NCBI GenBank assembly: GCA_001414485.1
Contig: LLEY01000102.1
Coordinates: 124,001 to 188,000, forward strand
From: Calycina herbarum
Taxonomy: Eukaryota > Ascomycota > Leotiomycetes > Helotiales > Pezizellaceae
Length of the DNA: 64,000 nucleotides
Direction of reading: 5' to 3'
Part shown: positions 1-12,371 of the stretch, piece by piece
Layout of the letters: each line of letters starts with the position of its first letter
Position numbering within the stretch: the stretch's first letter is position 1
Translations under genes and position numbers: made by a program
Notes under the pieces: generated by a model
Told to the model about the DNA's origin: nothing
Databases searched by the model: none
The model's input: the letters and a program-made list of their open reading frames with translations, nothing else

Positions 1-1795
1 TTTAACCTAGTATAATAAAACTATAGTATATTTAATAAGGAACTACTTACTATAGTATTAGCTTTAGAATACTAGAGAATTTATTTATAGTTAGTAAAAT
101 ACCTAGTTATAGTTTTATCTAACTACGAGAACCTTAAGACATTTACAACTACTAAGGAACTTATAATAAGACGATTAGCTAGATAGTTAGAGATATTAGA
201 AGGATTCGACATTATTATCTAATATATAAAGGGAACGTCGAACACTTAAGCTAATACTCTTAGCTAGAAACCTAGATATAAGGGAAATAAGGAGCATAAG
301 AAGATTATAATCTTAAAGACTCTTAAGAATAGAGATTTAGTACCTACTATATATAAAATAGTAGTAATAAACGACATCTAGATAGATAAAATTTAGAATA
401 TATATAAGGGTTATAACTAATATATAAAAGGGAAATTATAGGTTCCTAGCTTATATATAATAGAGTTTATATAAGAATACTATACTATACCTGCTTACGG
501 TTACTAAAGAATTTATAGAACCCTCTAAAAGATAAGATAATACTACTATATTAATTAGTTATCTATAATAGTTAAGGAAGTAATAGTAGAATATAATACC
601 TATACTAGGAATAAGGCTTCCTACTATACTCCTTATAGATAGATAAATACTACTCTAATACTATAGATACCTTAGAAATTAATATCTATAGATTTTATTA
701 TTAAATTACTAAAATCTAAAGATCTAATAATAGGAGTTAAATATAATACGATCTTAGTTATTATAGAACGACTTATAAAATATATAATCCTAATAGTATA
801 TATAGAGTTAAGTATAGCTAAGGAATTAGTATTTATATTCCTTAGAGAAGTAGTCTTAAGATATAGACTACTAGAAGAAATACTCTTAGATAGAGACAAG
901 CTCTTTATCTTAAAATTTTAGATTACTCTTATAAAACGATTAGGTATAAAAAGAAAGCTTTCTATAGCTTTCTACTCTTAAATAAATAGAGGAAATAAAC
1001 AGATAAATCAAGTAGTTAAAACATACTTTTATTATTATATAAACTACTAATAAGATAACTAAGTAGAACTGCTGTCTTTAGTATAGTTCGCTTATAATAG
1101 TTTAGTAACGGAAACAACACTTATTACGCTATTCTATGCTAATTTTAGGTATAAATTAATAGCGTATTAAGAACTACTATCTACGACTATTAATAACTAA
1201 CTTATTCGTATTTAGGTCTTAAAAATCAAGAGTCTATATAAGGAACTTATAGAGGACCTATAATTTATAGTAGAAAGAAACACGTACTACTATAACAAAC
1301 AACGTAGTTAGGAGCTAACGCTAAAAGAGAGGGATAAAGTCTACTTAGTATAAAAAAATATTAATATAAAAAGACTAAGTAATAAACTAGATTATAAAAA
1401 ACTTAGACTATTTAAAATTAAACGAGTTAAGAGACCTTTGAATTATAAATTAGTATTACTAAAAATAATAAACATCTACCTAGTATTCTATATATTCTTA
1501 CTTAAACTAGTATTACTAGGAGCACTACTAGCTCTAATTATAGAAATTTAACTAGTTAATCTAAATACTAAATATAAAGTTAAAAGAATTCTTAACTATA
1601 AGATTATTAGAAGTAAGATTAAGTATTTAATTAAATAGTTAGATTACTTATACTTAGAAAACACTTAAGAGCTAAAAAGCAATCTTAACTATTACTTAGA
1701 AGAACTTTAGAAGTTCTACTACTAAAACCTAGAGTTACCTATATTTCGTAGTTAGAAGAGAAAGCCTTAAGAAAAGCTAAATCAAGGGTCGGCTT
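1..1795 (+). pseudogene. Gypsy pol remnant: RNase H, integrase, chromodomain
   Basis: Decayed 3' end of a Ty3/Gypsy polyprotein, frame +1 with many TAG/TAA stops at former Gln/Trp codons. Positions 1-240 match the RNase H end (pattern ELL-I-LALEYWR, then LARWLEILEGFDI). About 470-620 resembles the integrase zinc-binding region, and 660-1000 the catalytic core, where a SIDFI motif marks the first Asp near 690. A C-terminal chromodomain is readable at about 1570-1740 (YKVKRILNYK, KYLIKWLDY, ENTWE). The chromodomain assigns the element to the chromoviruses, where it is thought to guide integration through histone-tail reading. No activity is possible in this state. Confidence 0.85.
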
Positions 1796-2330
1796 AGTAA
1801 TAAAAGCAGGGTCGTTAGGAGAGGAAGGGGCCGCTAGCTAGGCGACCTTTAATTCCCTCTCTTCTTTCTCCTTCTCTGCTCTTTCTTTCTTATCAGCCTT
1901 ATTAAGTTCTTATAGGTTAGTAAGACTATAATAGAGCATCTCTTACTCCTGCTCTATAAGAAAGCGTTATTGTTTTCGTAGGCGAAGGATCTTCTATATA
2001 GCTTCTTCCTAAATCTTATAGGCTGTCTCTTCCTCCTTCTATAACCTCCGCTTCTAAGTATTAATAGATTCCTACTCGAAAAGTAAGAGTATTCGATTTT
2101 ATAACTCGATATTATAGGATTTGCTCTTCCTAGTATACTCGGAATACTTAGAACTACTAGGAACGCTAATATATCGACGACTGGTTTTCGTATTTATATA
2201 ACGAGTATAAGGAATTATTTCACGTCTTAAACGTTCGATTCAAAGAGCGTTAAGGGTTCTATATTATTTAAGCTTGTTTTTTAAGAGAGGTGTTAACGAT
2301 ATAATAGGAACTAGGGAGGCTGCTAGCCTC
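1785..2330 (-). pseudogene. Antisense ORF remnant with cysteine-cluster pattern, copy 1
   Basis: On the strand opposite to pol, between the chromodomain and the 3' LTR, a frame resembles the 3136-3770 ORF. It reads YTRY, then after a gap YSEYTRKSKSY, then a charged helix containing LRKQ, EQEQEML and LNKADKKERAEKEKEERE. The Tyr spacing matches C-x2-C and C-x2-C-x6-C motifs in which TGY has become TAY, as RIP would produce. A basic/acidic coiled-coil-like tail of this kind is, to my knowledge, seen in many unnamed fungal proteins. Its occurrence at the same place in two copies argues that it belongs to the element. Its function is unknown. Confidence 0.55.
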
Positions 2331-2391
2331 TTAATAATATTTCTTAGGCTATACTTAAGCATAGGGACACGCTAGTCTAAGAAGGGGATAG

Positions 2392-2854
2392 TGTTACGAA
2401 TCACAGTATACGTAGTAAGTAGTCTAGATAGCGTTCTAATAGGATAAGATATAATATCTAGAAAAGGAAAGTAACATAGGAGGAAATTAGTAATATAGAA
2501 GATATTAGAGATTTTAGGATCTTACTATTATAGTAATATTAGAAGTTATATAGGGTTATATAACGTGATCGCCTATATCGCTCTGATCGCCTTAATCGTA
2601 AGCGACGCGAGCGACGCGAGCGATGTAAGCGACGTACTTAGGAACGAAGGTTTTATATAAGACTAGCACGTCTACTATTAGATAGGAGCTTCGTACTTAA
2701 CTTTAGTTATTAATCTTATTATCTTATTTAATATCTTTGATATAAGTAACGAGTTTACTTCTAAGTAAACAACCCGACGTATCTATACTTCTTATCTATA
2801 TACTAACCTTCGAGACTTAGTTATCTTTGTTTAGTTCGTTTGAGTTTCGTTACA
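2392..2854 (+). repeat. 3' LTR of the plus-strand Gypsy copy (463 bp)
   Basis: The LTR starts TGTTACGAATCAC and ends GTTTCGTTACA, giving TG...CA ends with a short inverted repeat. It is preceded by a purine tract at 2380-2391. It aligns in inverse orientation with the LTR at 27820-28258. An internal stretch at about 2590-2640 carries several short GCGACG-type repeats. Confidence 0.85.
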
Positions 2855-3048
2855 TCGCTTTAGTTAATAGGCGACTTAAGCGACTTAGGCAACTAGGTTA
2901 CGTAATATTTCTTATCTAAAGAAATCTATAGATCGCTTAGCTAGTCTAAGGATCTCTCTTTTTATTTATAAGAGTTTCCGATAGTACTTAACCTATTAGA
3001 GCGCTGCCTAGTCTTTACTTATTATATACTTATATATAATTTATAATA
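2855..3048 (-). repeat. 3' LTR fragment of the outer minus-strand Gypsy element
   Basis: These 194 bp match the first part of the minus-strand LTR (compare 28065-28258). The sequence just outside, 3049-3060 read on the minus strand, is the purine tract AAGAAGGGGATAG expected before a 3' LTR. The LTR is cut at 2855 by the plus-strand copy, so the rest should lie beyond that copy's 5' end, outside the window. Confidence 0.8.
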
Positions 3049-3135
3049 CTATCCCCTTCTTAGCCTAGTATATCCCTATACTTAAGTATAACCTAAGAAA
3101 TACTATTAGAAGGCTAGCAGCCCTCTCTTACTATA

Positions 3136-3770
3136 ATGTTTTTAATAACACTATCTATAAAAGATAAACTAAAACAAAATCGTATTAATAACACCTTCTA
3201 TATTAATCGAGTAGGATTCGAAATATCCTCTTATACTCGCTATCTTACTTCTATATCTAGCTGTCGATGTATATCTATTATTAGAGATAAGAAATATTCT
3301 AAGTATACTAGGAAGAGTAAAACTTATAATATCAAGAAGCAAAATCAAATACTCTTAACTTTTAAGTAGGAATCTCTTAATACGTAGAAACGCTATCTAT
3401 AGGTCGAGGAGGAAACGGCCTATTAGGCCTAAGAAAAGACCTTTCAGGCCTAGTAGGAAGTAATATTAAAGGTTCTCTATCTTCGAGCGTAGCAACGTCT
3501 TCTTAATAAGCGAGAACAATAGATGCTTCGTTAAGGACTTAGCTCCCTTTAGAAGCTAGATAAGGCTAAAGAGAAGAAGGAAAAAGAAAAAGAAGAGAAG
3601 AAAAGGAGAGAGAAGGCTATTAGGCTAGCTACCTACTCTACCTCTACTACTTCTAACCCTGCTTTTAACCTAGGTCTCGATCCTAGTTTCCTTAAGATCT
3701 TCCTTACTAATCACCTAATATAGGTAACCTTAGGTTTTAATAGTAGAAGTTCTAAAGTTCTTCTAAGTAC
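3136..3770 (+). pseudogene. Antisense ORF remnant with double cysteine-cluster pattern, copy 2
   Basis: This reads opposite to the outer element's pol, between its chromodomain and 3' LTR. A 77-codon ORF opens at ATG 3136 and the frame continues past TAG stops to about 3770. It contains SSYTRYLTSISSCRC, then KYSKYTRKSKTY, then a charged helix (LRAQQRLLNKREQQMLRQGL, LDKAKEKKEKEKEEKK) and a tail ending GLDPSFL. Replacing Tyr by Cys at the RIP-sensitive positions gives two clusters of C-x2-C-x6-C type; in the first, the third Cys could be either of two visible residues. No catalytic motif is visible and the function is unknown. The matching remnant at 2330-1785 supports its being an element gene. 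Confidence 0.6.
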
Positions 3771-3779
3771 TAGTTAATG

Positions 3780-6207
3780 TTTTTCCTAGATTCCTAAGTA
3801 TTCTCTAAATATAAGTAATCTAACTATTTAATTAAATATTTAATCTTACCTCTAATAATTTTATAGTTAAGGATTTTTTTAACTTTATATTTAGTATTTA
3901 GATTAACTAGTTAAATTTCTATAAATAGAGCTAGTAGTACTTCTAGTAGTACTAGTTCGAGTAAGGATATATAGAATACTAATTAGATATTTATTATCTT
4001 TAGTAGTATTAATTTATAATTTAAAGGTTCTTTAACTCGTTTGATTTTAAATAGTCTAAGTTTTTTATAATCTAGTTTATTACTTAGTCTTTTTATATTA
4101 ATATTTTTCTATACTAAGTAGACTTTATCTCTTTCTTTTAATATTAGCTCTTAACTACGTTGTTTATTATAGTAGTATATATTTCTTTTAGCTATAAATT
4201 ACAAATCCTCTATAAGTTCCTCATATAGCTCTTTAATTTTTAAGACGTAAATATAAGTAAGTTAGTTATTAATAGTCGTAGATAGTAGTTCTTAATATAT
4301 TATTAGTTTATATCTAAAGTTAGCGTAGAATAGTATAATAAGCGTTGTTTCTATTACTAAACTATTATAGGCAAACTATACTAAGGGTAATAGTTCTACC
4401 TAGTTGTTTTACTAGTAGTTTATATAATAATAAAGGTATGTTTTAACTACTTAATTTATTTATTTATTTCCTTTATTTATTTAAGAGTAAAAAGCTATAG
4501 AGAGCTTTCTTTTCGTATCTAATTGCTTTATAAGAGCGATCTAAAATTTTAAGATAAAGAGCTTATCTCTATCTAAGAGTATTTCTTCTAGTAGTCTATA
4601 TCTCGAGACTACTTCTCTAAAGAATACGAATACTAATTCCTTAGCTATACTTAACTCTATATATACTATTAGAATTATATACTTTATAAGTTATTCTATA
4701 ATAACTAGGATTATATTATACTTAACTCCTATTATTAAATCTTTAGATTTTAGTAATTTAATAATAAAATCTATAGATATTAATTTCTAAGGTATTTATA
4801 GTATTAGAGTAGTGTTTATCTATCTATAAGGAGTATAGTAGAAAGCCTTATTCCTAGTATAAGTATTATATTCTACTATTACTTTCTTAACTATTATAGA
4901 TAACTAATTAATATAGTAGTATTATCTTATCTACTAGAAGGTTCTTCGAATTCCTTAGTAATCGTAGATAGACGTAGTATAGTATTCCTATATAAATTCT
5001 TCTATATATAAGCTAGGAACCTATAGTTTTCCTTTTATATACTAATTATAACCTTTATATATACTCTAAATTTTATCTATTTATATATTATTTATTACTA
5101 CTATTTTATATACTATAGGTACTAAGTCTTAGTTTTTAAGAGTTTTTAAGATTATAATCTTCTTATACTTCTTATTTCTCTTATATCTAGGTTTCTAGCT
5201 AAGAGTATTAGCTTAAGTATTTAACGTTCCTTTTATATAGCAAATAATAATATTAAACTCTCCTAATATCTCTGCCTATCTAGCTAACTATCTAGTTATA
5301 AGTTCCTTAGTTATTATAAACATCCTAAGGTTCTTATAGTTAGATAGAATCGTAACTTAGTATTTTACTAGTTATAAATAGATTCTCTAGTATTCTAAAG
5401 CTAATACTATAGTAAGTAATTCTTTATCAAAGATACTATAGTTTTATTATACTAGGTTAAATATTTTAGAATAATATATAATAGATATAAGTTTCCTCTT
5501 TTTATTTAGTTATAAGTAAATCGTACCTACTATTATATTAAAGGCGTCTATTTCGATTATACTAGGTTTTTCTATATTAAAATCATATAGAATAGGTTTT
5601 TCTATAAACCTTACTTTAATCCTCTAAAAAGCGTTCTTAGTCTATTTATTCTATATAAATTTAATAGCTTTCTTAATTAGTACTAATATTAGTTTAGTAA
5701 TCTTTATATAGTCTTAGATAAACAGATAGTAGAAGTTTATAAATCTAAAAAAAGGACTATATATCTTTTATATTCTCTAGTAACTTCTAGTTTAAGATGT
5801 CTTAGATCTTTACTAGATCTATTTCTATTTTCTCTAAGCTAAATACCTATCTAAGGAAAAGTATCTAAGTTACTCTAAACTTATATTTTAAGAGTTTTAA
5901 TCGAGAGTTTACCTTTATAAGTTATTATAAAACTTCTTTAATATATCTCTTATATTCTTTTTCTTTTTCTAAAAAGATTAGAATATTATTTAAATAATAG
6001 ATTACTATTATTCTTAGAAGATCTCCTAAAATGTTATTATTTTACTTCTAATATATAGCTAGTATATTATATAGTCTAAATAATATAACTATATATTTAT
6101 AAAGACTTAATAGTAAGGTAAATACTATCTTCTATTTATCTCTGACTTTTATTTATATAAGTCTATAAGCGTTTTATTAATCTAATTTTATAAATTATAC
6201 TACTTTA
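3780..6207 (-). pseudogene. Outer Gypsy pol remnant: RT end to chromodomain
   Basis: Minus-strand continuation of the outer polyprotein after the Copia insertion. Near 6100-5950 the RT core is recognisable (YKYIVILFRLYN for the usual LFGLTNAP region, then YYLNNILIF for YLDDILIF). RNase H lies about 5500-5250, integrase 5000-4150 and the chromodomain about 3970-3800. Nearly every expected Gln or Trp is a stop codon. The segment from 5455 down is the inverse counterpart of 1-2391. Confidence 0.8.
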
Positions 6208-6212
6208 CTTAA
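6208..6212. repeat. Target-site duplication CTTAA (left)
   Basis: CTTAA directly precedes the left Copia LTR and is repeated at 12542-12546 directly after the right LTR. Confidence 0.85.
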
Positions 6213-6382
6213 TATTAGTATAACTTGGTTATAAATCTGTCTAGTTGTATATACGTATTGTATTCTCTGTTACTATTCTAGGTACTCGAAGTACAACTAT
6301 TTATGCTTGTGCTAGCGTGGTACTAGCGTGCTAGTCACGTGGATGGATATGAGTCAGAGGCTCATTCACCTATATAACAACA
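6213..6382 (-). repeat. Copia 3' LTR (170 bp)
   Basis: It matches 12372-12541 in direct orientation. The outer end TATTAGTATAAC corresponds to TGTTGGTATAAC in the other copy, showing G-to-A changes. The inner end is ATATAACAACA. Confidence 0.9.
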
Positions 6383-6584
6383 CTGGCAACTTCCTGAAAG
6401 GTAGCAGTCCTCTATAACGAGAGCGCAGTGCTTAAATCGGTTATATTAATCCATCTATAATCCAACTAATCAAAATCCTCCCTTCGTATCCCTGACTAAT
6501 AAGAGCGCTCCATCCAGCGTCTTATTCTAGTAACAAATTCCCTTTACTTCTACTACCACCACCGTCGTTAATATCTCCTATAAC

Positions 6585-9500
6585 CACTTTATCTCTCTTA
6601 ACCTATTCTATAACTTTAATAGTAATCTTATTCGTATTAATCAGCCGGGTTAAAGCATTATAAGCTGTAGCTTTGGTTATAGCGTCTATAGGATTACTAT
6701 CTCTATCAATCCATTTAACTTCCAATATCTCGCGCCTTTCATAGGCTTGTCTTAGACATATAATATCGATTATTAAACGCTTCTCCTTAGTAGTGCCAAG
6801 CTTTACCAGATACTCGTAAACACCCTTAGAGTCGGTACAAATGACGAGTGGAATCTTAATCTTAAGCATCGATTCCATCGTAGATTTAATAACTCCTGCT
6901 ATATTGAAACCGTTGCTTAAAGCGTACAATTCAGCTGCTAGAATACTTCTAGTAACTCTCTTACACTTGGTAGAGGACTAATAGACGATGTTACTATTGT
7001 CAGCAGCGTCGGCTAATACAATTACATATCTAATCTAAGAAGTGTAATCGTTGTTATTCGTAAAGGAGGAATCGGCAAAAAGTATAAGCTTAAGTAAGGA
7101 ATGATCTAAAGTAATAAACTTAAGTCCACGCTCTATATTCTCCATTTGCTACTATAGAACCTTGTTCAAAGCTTCAACGTCTTTTAGAAGTGGATCAGTC
7201 GACTAGGCGGCAAAAGACAGTGTAAAGGCTGCTTCCAGTTGTGATATAGTTATAAGGTAGGCTCCTCGAGCTCGCTATGCAATGAATTGATCTCTTATGG
7301 TAACGTTGTAGCGTATATCCCCGCAAGAGCTCTTTAATTCGATCGATTCGGTGCTTACTAGCTTAAGGTCCTTAGCGTAATCCTAGGTTAAAAGTATCGA
7401 TCCGTCTTTCTAGCGTATAATAATGCCTCTATTGAATTTCAAAGCGTGATCGACCGTAAGCTCTTCTCTTTCCTTAGCGTCGAACTTAGCTTCCTTTCTC
7501 TTAGTATCTTCTTCCTTAATAAAGGTACTGTCTCCTAAGATGAGTATATCGTCAGTTTATAATCTAATAATCCTAAAGTATCCAGTTTCATTCACTGATA
7601 GTAGATAAGGATCGAATGTTGATTAGGTTATTCTAAGGAATTCAAGAAGGAATTTATAGTAAGTGGCGAACTAGTATAATCCGGCTTCTAGAATACTATA
7701 CAATAGTAGCAATATCTCGATTAATAATCCAATCTATTCTAGTATATCCTTTAGTGGTCGTATAAACTTTCGACGGTGTGGTTGTAGCTTACTCTTAGAC
7801 TAAGTATATACTTAGATAATATTACATAAAAGAAGGTCGAGATATAGATATAAAGCCGTAATAATAAGGATGATTCTTATACTTACACGTTAAATCGTAG
7901 GCGACTAAGTAAGTACTGTCTTCTTAGCTAAATCGTTCTATATATATACTATAAATCGTGACTTTTTAAAGGCTTTATCTATACTACGGAATTTAACTTA
8001 GTCGACAAATCGTAAATTAAAAAGATCGGCGCTATCTAGTAACTTATCCGGAGTAATAAACTTTATTACACCTCTTTCGATTAATCCGTTAATCTCTAGT
8101 CCACAGGAATTAGCGTAATTCATATAAACCGTACTATTAATCGACATAAATATCTCGATATCAAAGTCTCTAAAATCGTCAAGTTACTAGTAATCTTAAG
8201 GAATACTATATATGTCGATAACGTATACTTTAGCTTCTTCTTCTTTAGCTAGCTTCTTTCGAGGTCTTCCACGTCCTCTCTTTAGTAGTAATTCTACAAG
8301 TCTTTCTCCTAGATCGGTATCCTAGTCTTAACTATCACTTTGTAATGTTTCTAGAATTAAGGGCTCTAGCTCTTCGATAATTTCACTAAATCAAGGCTTT
8401 ACCACTATAGATCGGAATCTTATACCACTATTTAGTATAATAACAACATCCTCATTTTCGATACTTAAAAGCTAATATAGTCCTATCTATTTACCCTTCT
8501 TATTTAGCATCTCTCTCTAGACCCATACGTCAGATCTAAGGGGTATATCCTTCAAGTGATTTAACGGTCCGTTACGAGTATTAAGGGCGTTGTTAACTTA
8601 TCTCTTAGCACGGTACTTCGCAACTTCCTAAGAAGCTCGCTTAACTATATTAGCTCGTCTAATATTATTAGAAGAAGGGGCGTCCTATTAAGTCATTCGA
8701 GGGTAAGCTCCAAATACCAGTATAGTAGGAACTAATCCATTCAGTCTAGCCGTGTCGTTGATAGCCTTAAATGCTATCTAAAGAGCTATCTCTTTTATAA
8801 GATCTAGACAGTCTTCGTATATTACTTAATATACTCGTCGTACTAGTCCGTAGTATCGTTCGACGATTCCGACCGATTGGTGTGCTTCTACTAGAATACT
8901 TTCTACTGTACTTCCCGCAGCTCTTACGTATTCGTTGAATTCCTTGCTTACGAAGTTGGTTCCAGCATCTGTAGTAATAACATCCGGAGGTCCTAAATAG
9001 ACGTCTATCTAGCATTCCTTTAACTTATCCTAGACGTGCTTTGCCTTCATGGTCTTTAACCATCTGCCAGCTTAAAAGCGAGTAGCTTCGTCTATAACAT
9101 ATAGAACTGCTTCTTCGTCTATAAAGAATATATCGACGTATATCTAAAAGTTAAATACAACATCATCGTATAAAGTAAATCGAAAGCGTCTTAGAGACTT
9201 TCTATACTTCTAGTATAGCTTATAGTACTTTGTAAGGTGCTATAGAATGTCGATATTAACGTCGTAGCCGGTATACTCGAGAAGTGTCTATAATTTTGGT
9301 ATAGATAGATGTCTAAATCGCTTATATAAACGGCGTAACTCTTACTCGCTTAAAAGACAAGGAAACTCTTAAATCATAGTAGACAAAGTGTTATCCTATA
9401 TTATGAAAGGATGACCAAATCGTTATACGACTAAGACTTCGTATCTATCACTTATTATAAGGGTGTTGCTAAGGTTATTAAATATAACTTCTAGCGTATC

Positions 9501-12040
9501 TATGTCGTCAAGGCAAAGTAGGAATAGCGTGTCTATATATAGTACGTGGAATTCGATTAAACCGATCGGTGTATCTACGAATATTAAGCCGATTAAAGTG
9601 CCTATTCCAACGCCGAATTTGATGTTGATCTTCTAGCCGTTATAAATAGAGGTCTTTTCAATAGTATTAAATATAAGATACTAGTCGTAACCGACAGTAG
9701 ACTTCTTTACAGCTCCTATATCGATTATAATACCAAAGAACTTATTATAGTAATATCTCTTAGTACTAGGAACTGAAGTCAAGATTTCCTCATATAGAAG
9801 TGGTGGTAATCTACTACTAGCGTGTTCGTATACGGAGCTAGTCAAGTTATCTATAATATATTAAGCTTCTAAGATAACGATCTCTCTATACTCAGTAATA
9901 TAATTCTTAATAATGTTGTCTATATCGTCTTTAACAATCATTGCAGCAATCTCTTCAGATATATCCTTATCCGGCTTAGTGCCTTCGTATCCTATAAGAT
10001 ACTATCCGTATCTGTAACGAGGGGGTGGCTTTCCGTATCTCTTGGTATATCCAGACTTCTACTTATTCTCCCATTTGTCCTAACTTGGCTTAGGGTGATT
10101 CGTAGACTAACAATTAGGTTTTACACATATTCTACACTTTAAATCAGGCAAGACATTTACTAGTCGAGTATTTGTATTTAACGTACTTAGCGTAGACCGA
10201 TTTGCGGATCCACGGAATCCTCCACGGAAGTTATTCCCTTTTGATCCTACATTCGTTCGTAATATTCGGTCCATAAGATTTACGTCAGCATCGTCATCTT
10301 CCTCGTCGTCTTCAGCTATAAATGCTTCCACTTTTAGATGTAGGTTCTGCTATACGCTAAGTGCCGATTTAATAGAATAGGTTATAGGTGAAAGCTTTAG
10401 CTTCTTTAGTGGTTTTAACACCGCGTAAGATGCCTCTTCGCATCCGTAACAAGCCAGAAGAAGCTTATTAGCGAATTCCTCTTCCTTATACATGTGTTTT
10501 AGAAGTCTATGCTTAATCTGTTATAGTCTTCCGTATATCTTTTCAAAGACCTCAAGGATAGGCTTATCTAGATACTTTCTCTTATATTCCTTAAGCGTAG
10601 TATTATTCTATTCTATTAAGGTGTTCTAGATGTAATTAAGGTCCTGGTATCGCTTCTTAAATTTGCTACAAAGTGCTTTGAAAGTGAGTTCGTTGATAAT
10701 ATCGATAACTTCCGTATAATAAAATTCCTAGGCGTCTCTCTTAAGCATCATGGAAAAAGCCTTCTTATACGCCTTCTTTTGAAGTCTACACATCTGGCAT
10801 TTATCTATAAACACCGCTAGCTTAAGGTCGAGATTCTCTCCCTAGCCTCTAAACTTAATATCGTTAGATATATATACTCTTATAAGGTTTCTAAGAGTAT
10901 ATTGATCTCCTTTCCCCTTTTGTCTTTCGTTAACATCTCTGTCTTCTCTATCACTTCTATTATCTCCATCATCGTCTAAATCGCCCTCTTCGTCATTATC
11001 TAGATCCTCGTAGTCTGATTCGTCAGAAGAGCTTTTAGAGGAAGAAGAAGAAGAAGAATCGTCAGAAGATTCTAGGTCATACTTTAACGATTTACCCTTC
11101 TTCTTTTCTCGCTTAGCTCCCTTAAGTGCCTCCAAAAGTAACTTCTTTATTGTTGATTTATTACTTGATTTAGAAGGGGTCTTAGAAGGGGTCTTAGACA
11201 GTGTCGATTTAGATGTTGTCTTAGGAGCTAGAGTTGCTAGTGCCTTCTTTGCTAGTGTCTTTAAAGACTTTGATAGTATTGCTAGAAGGACCGATTTACT
11301 CATCTTTCTTAACTTGCTAGGTGATAGTATAATAGTGTCTCCTTCGTTAACAAATTCCTCAATATTCAGAGGATCCTTGTAAGGATTCTTTAAGCGCCAT
11401 CTTAATTCCTTAGATAGAACCTCTCCCTTAGACTCAATCTTCTTAAGTTCCTCGTAAGGTACTAGCGTCTTCTCCTCCTCTGTTAAGGTATTATACAAAG
11501 CCTGTGCCACTCCACCGCTTTCTCTTCCGTAAAGATCTTCCACGTATACACCTCTTAATCGGAGGGTTCTTCGAAGACCGCCTATATATCGAGTAGATAT
11601 AATCGTCTTAAAGTGTTCGAGGTTCCATCCTTCGAAGTCTTCTCGAAAAGCCTCCTATAAAGCAGCGTCACATTCCTTTCCTACTTGGTATTCGTCTATA
11701 TAATCTCGTACGTAAGCGTTAAGAGTATCGCTATCTACGGTTTCCAAATCGAGCTTCTAACGGCCTTCTTCTGTTCCGGTTCCTTTAGTTACTATAGTGT
11801 TGTTAGGTGTTGATAGTCGTGGTGTTCGTAGTATTGATAGTAGTGTAATCCCAGTACTAAACGTAATCGGGATAGGAAAGGTCTAACAGTCGTGCTTCCT
11901 AGGATGCTTTACGGAATCCCGCTACAAAAGGTCGGATAGCTTAAACGATGGCTGGTAGTCGACTTTCTTAAAGGTTCGGGGTAGTGCTTTAGATAACTGG
12001 ATTCCTTCTACTTCTTCTTAGTGAATCGGGGGTATAGGTG
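6585..12040 (-). pseudogene. Copia gag-pol polyprotein, interrupted
   Basis: Read on the minus strand. The gag region is about 12040-10340; its open block 11543-10842 has a Lys/Ser-rich centre and an acidic Ser/Asp/Glu run. A knuckle-like CRICVKPNC lies near 10130. A protease-like IIDIGA lies near 9720, where D-S/T-G-A is usual. The integrase has YVDIFFID near 9130 and DVITTDAG near 8975. Reverse transcriptase follows, then RNase H with FADSSF near 7075 and CTDSKG near 6830. The longest open pieces are 6603-6929, 8767-9015, 10107-10331 and 10842-11543. Stops are mostly TAG/TAA where Gln or Trp is expected. An active polyprotein would be one long frame, so this copy is non-autonomous. Confidence 0.85.
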
Positions 12041-12371
12041 ATTTACTTAACAAGTTAATATAAGTGAATCTGTAAGACTCAGTTTATAAGTGAATGCAAA
12101 GGAGTCAAAGTAATAAGCGATTCCAAGTCCGTAATCTTAATACGAGGTGGATTCGTCTTAAAGGTTATACGTTATACAAATCCTAGGGCGAAGCGTAGGA
12201 TAGTATACTTATACAATCAAATCTAAACGAGGTTAGAGGATTGTATATAGTAGTAGGCTACGGCGTATAACAGTACCACTCTCAACGTTTAGTTAGCTAA
12301 AGACACTTAACTATAGTAAGTATAAGTGAGCTTATAACCAAGTAATCTGATCTACGCGCGACACTGATCAG

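Larger units (their letters stand above)
1..2854 (+). mobile_element. Ty3/Gypsy chromovirus copy, 3' part, RIP-degraded
   Basis: This is the 3' portion of an LTR retrotransposon whose 5' part lies left of the window. Forward translation gives the order RNase H, integrase and chromodomain, followed by a purine-rich tract just before an LTR at 2392. Expected Trp and Gln codons are repeatedly TAG or TAA and the DNA is extremely TA-rich, as RIP produces. The same sequence recurs on the minus strand at about 5455-3049, so this is one of two copies of one family. The copy ends at 2854 inside the other copy's 3' LTR, so it is nested there. The target duplication cannot be checked because the 5' end is outside the window. 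Confidence 0.85.

Noticed and set aside
672..899. 75-codon ORF on the minus strand
   Set aside because: It is the reverse shadow of the integrase region of the plus-strand Gypsy pol remnant and has low-complexity composition.
2590..2640. Possible CRISPR-like or regulatory direct repeats (GCGACG units)
   Set aside because: They are short, irregular repeats inside an LTR without spacers; CRISPR arrays are not expected in a fungal nucleus.
8767..9015. 82-codon Arg/Ser-rich ORF as a separate gene
   Set aside because: It lies inside the Copia integrase region and is a frame shadow; the polyprotein frame carries the integrase motifs.
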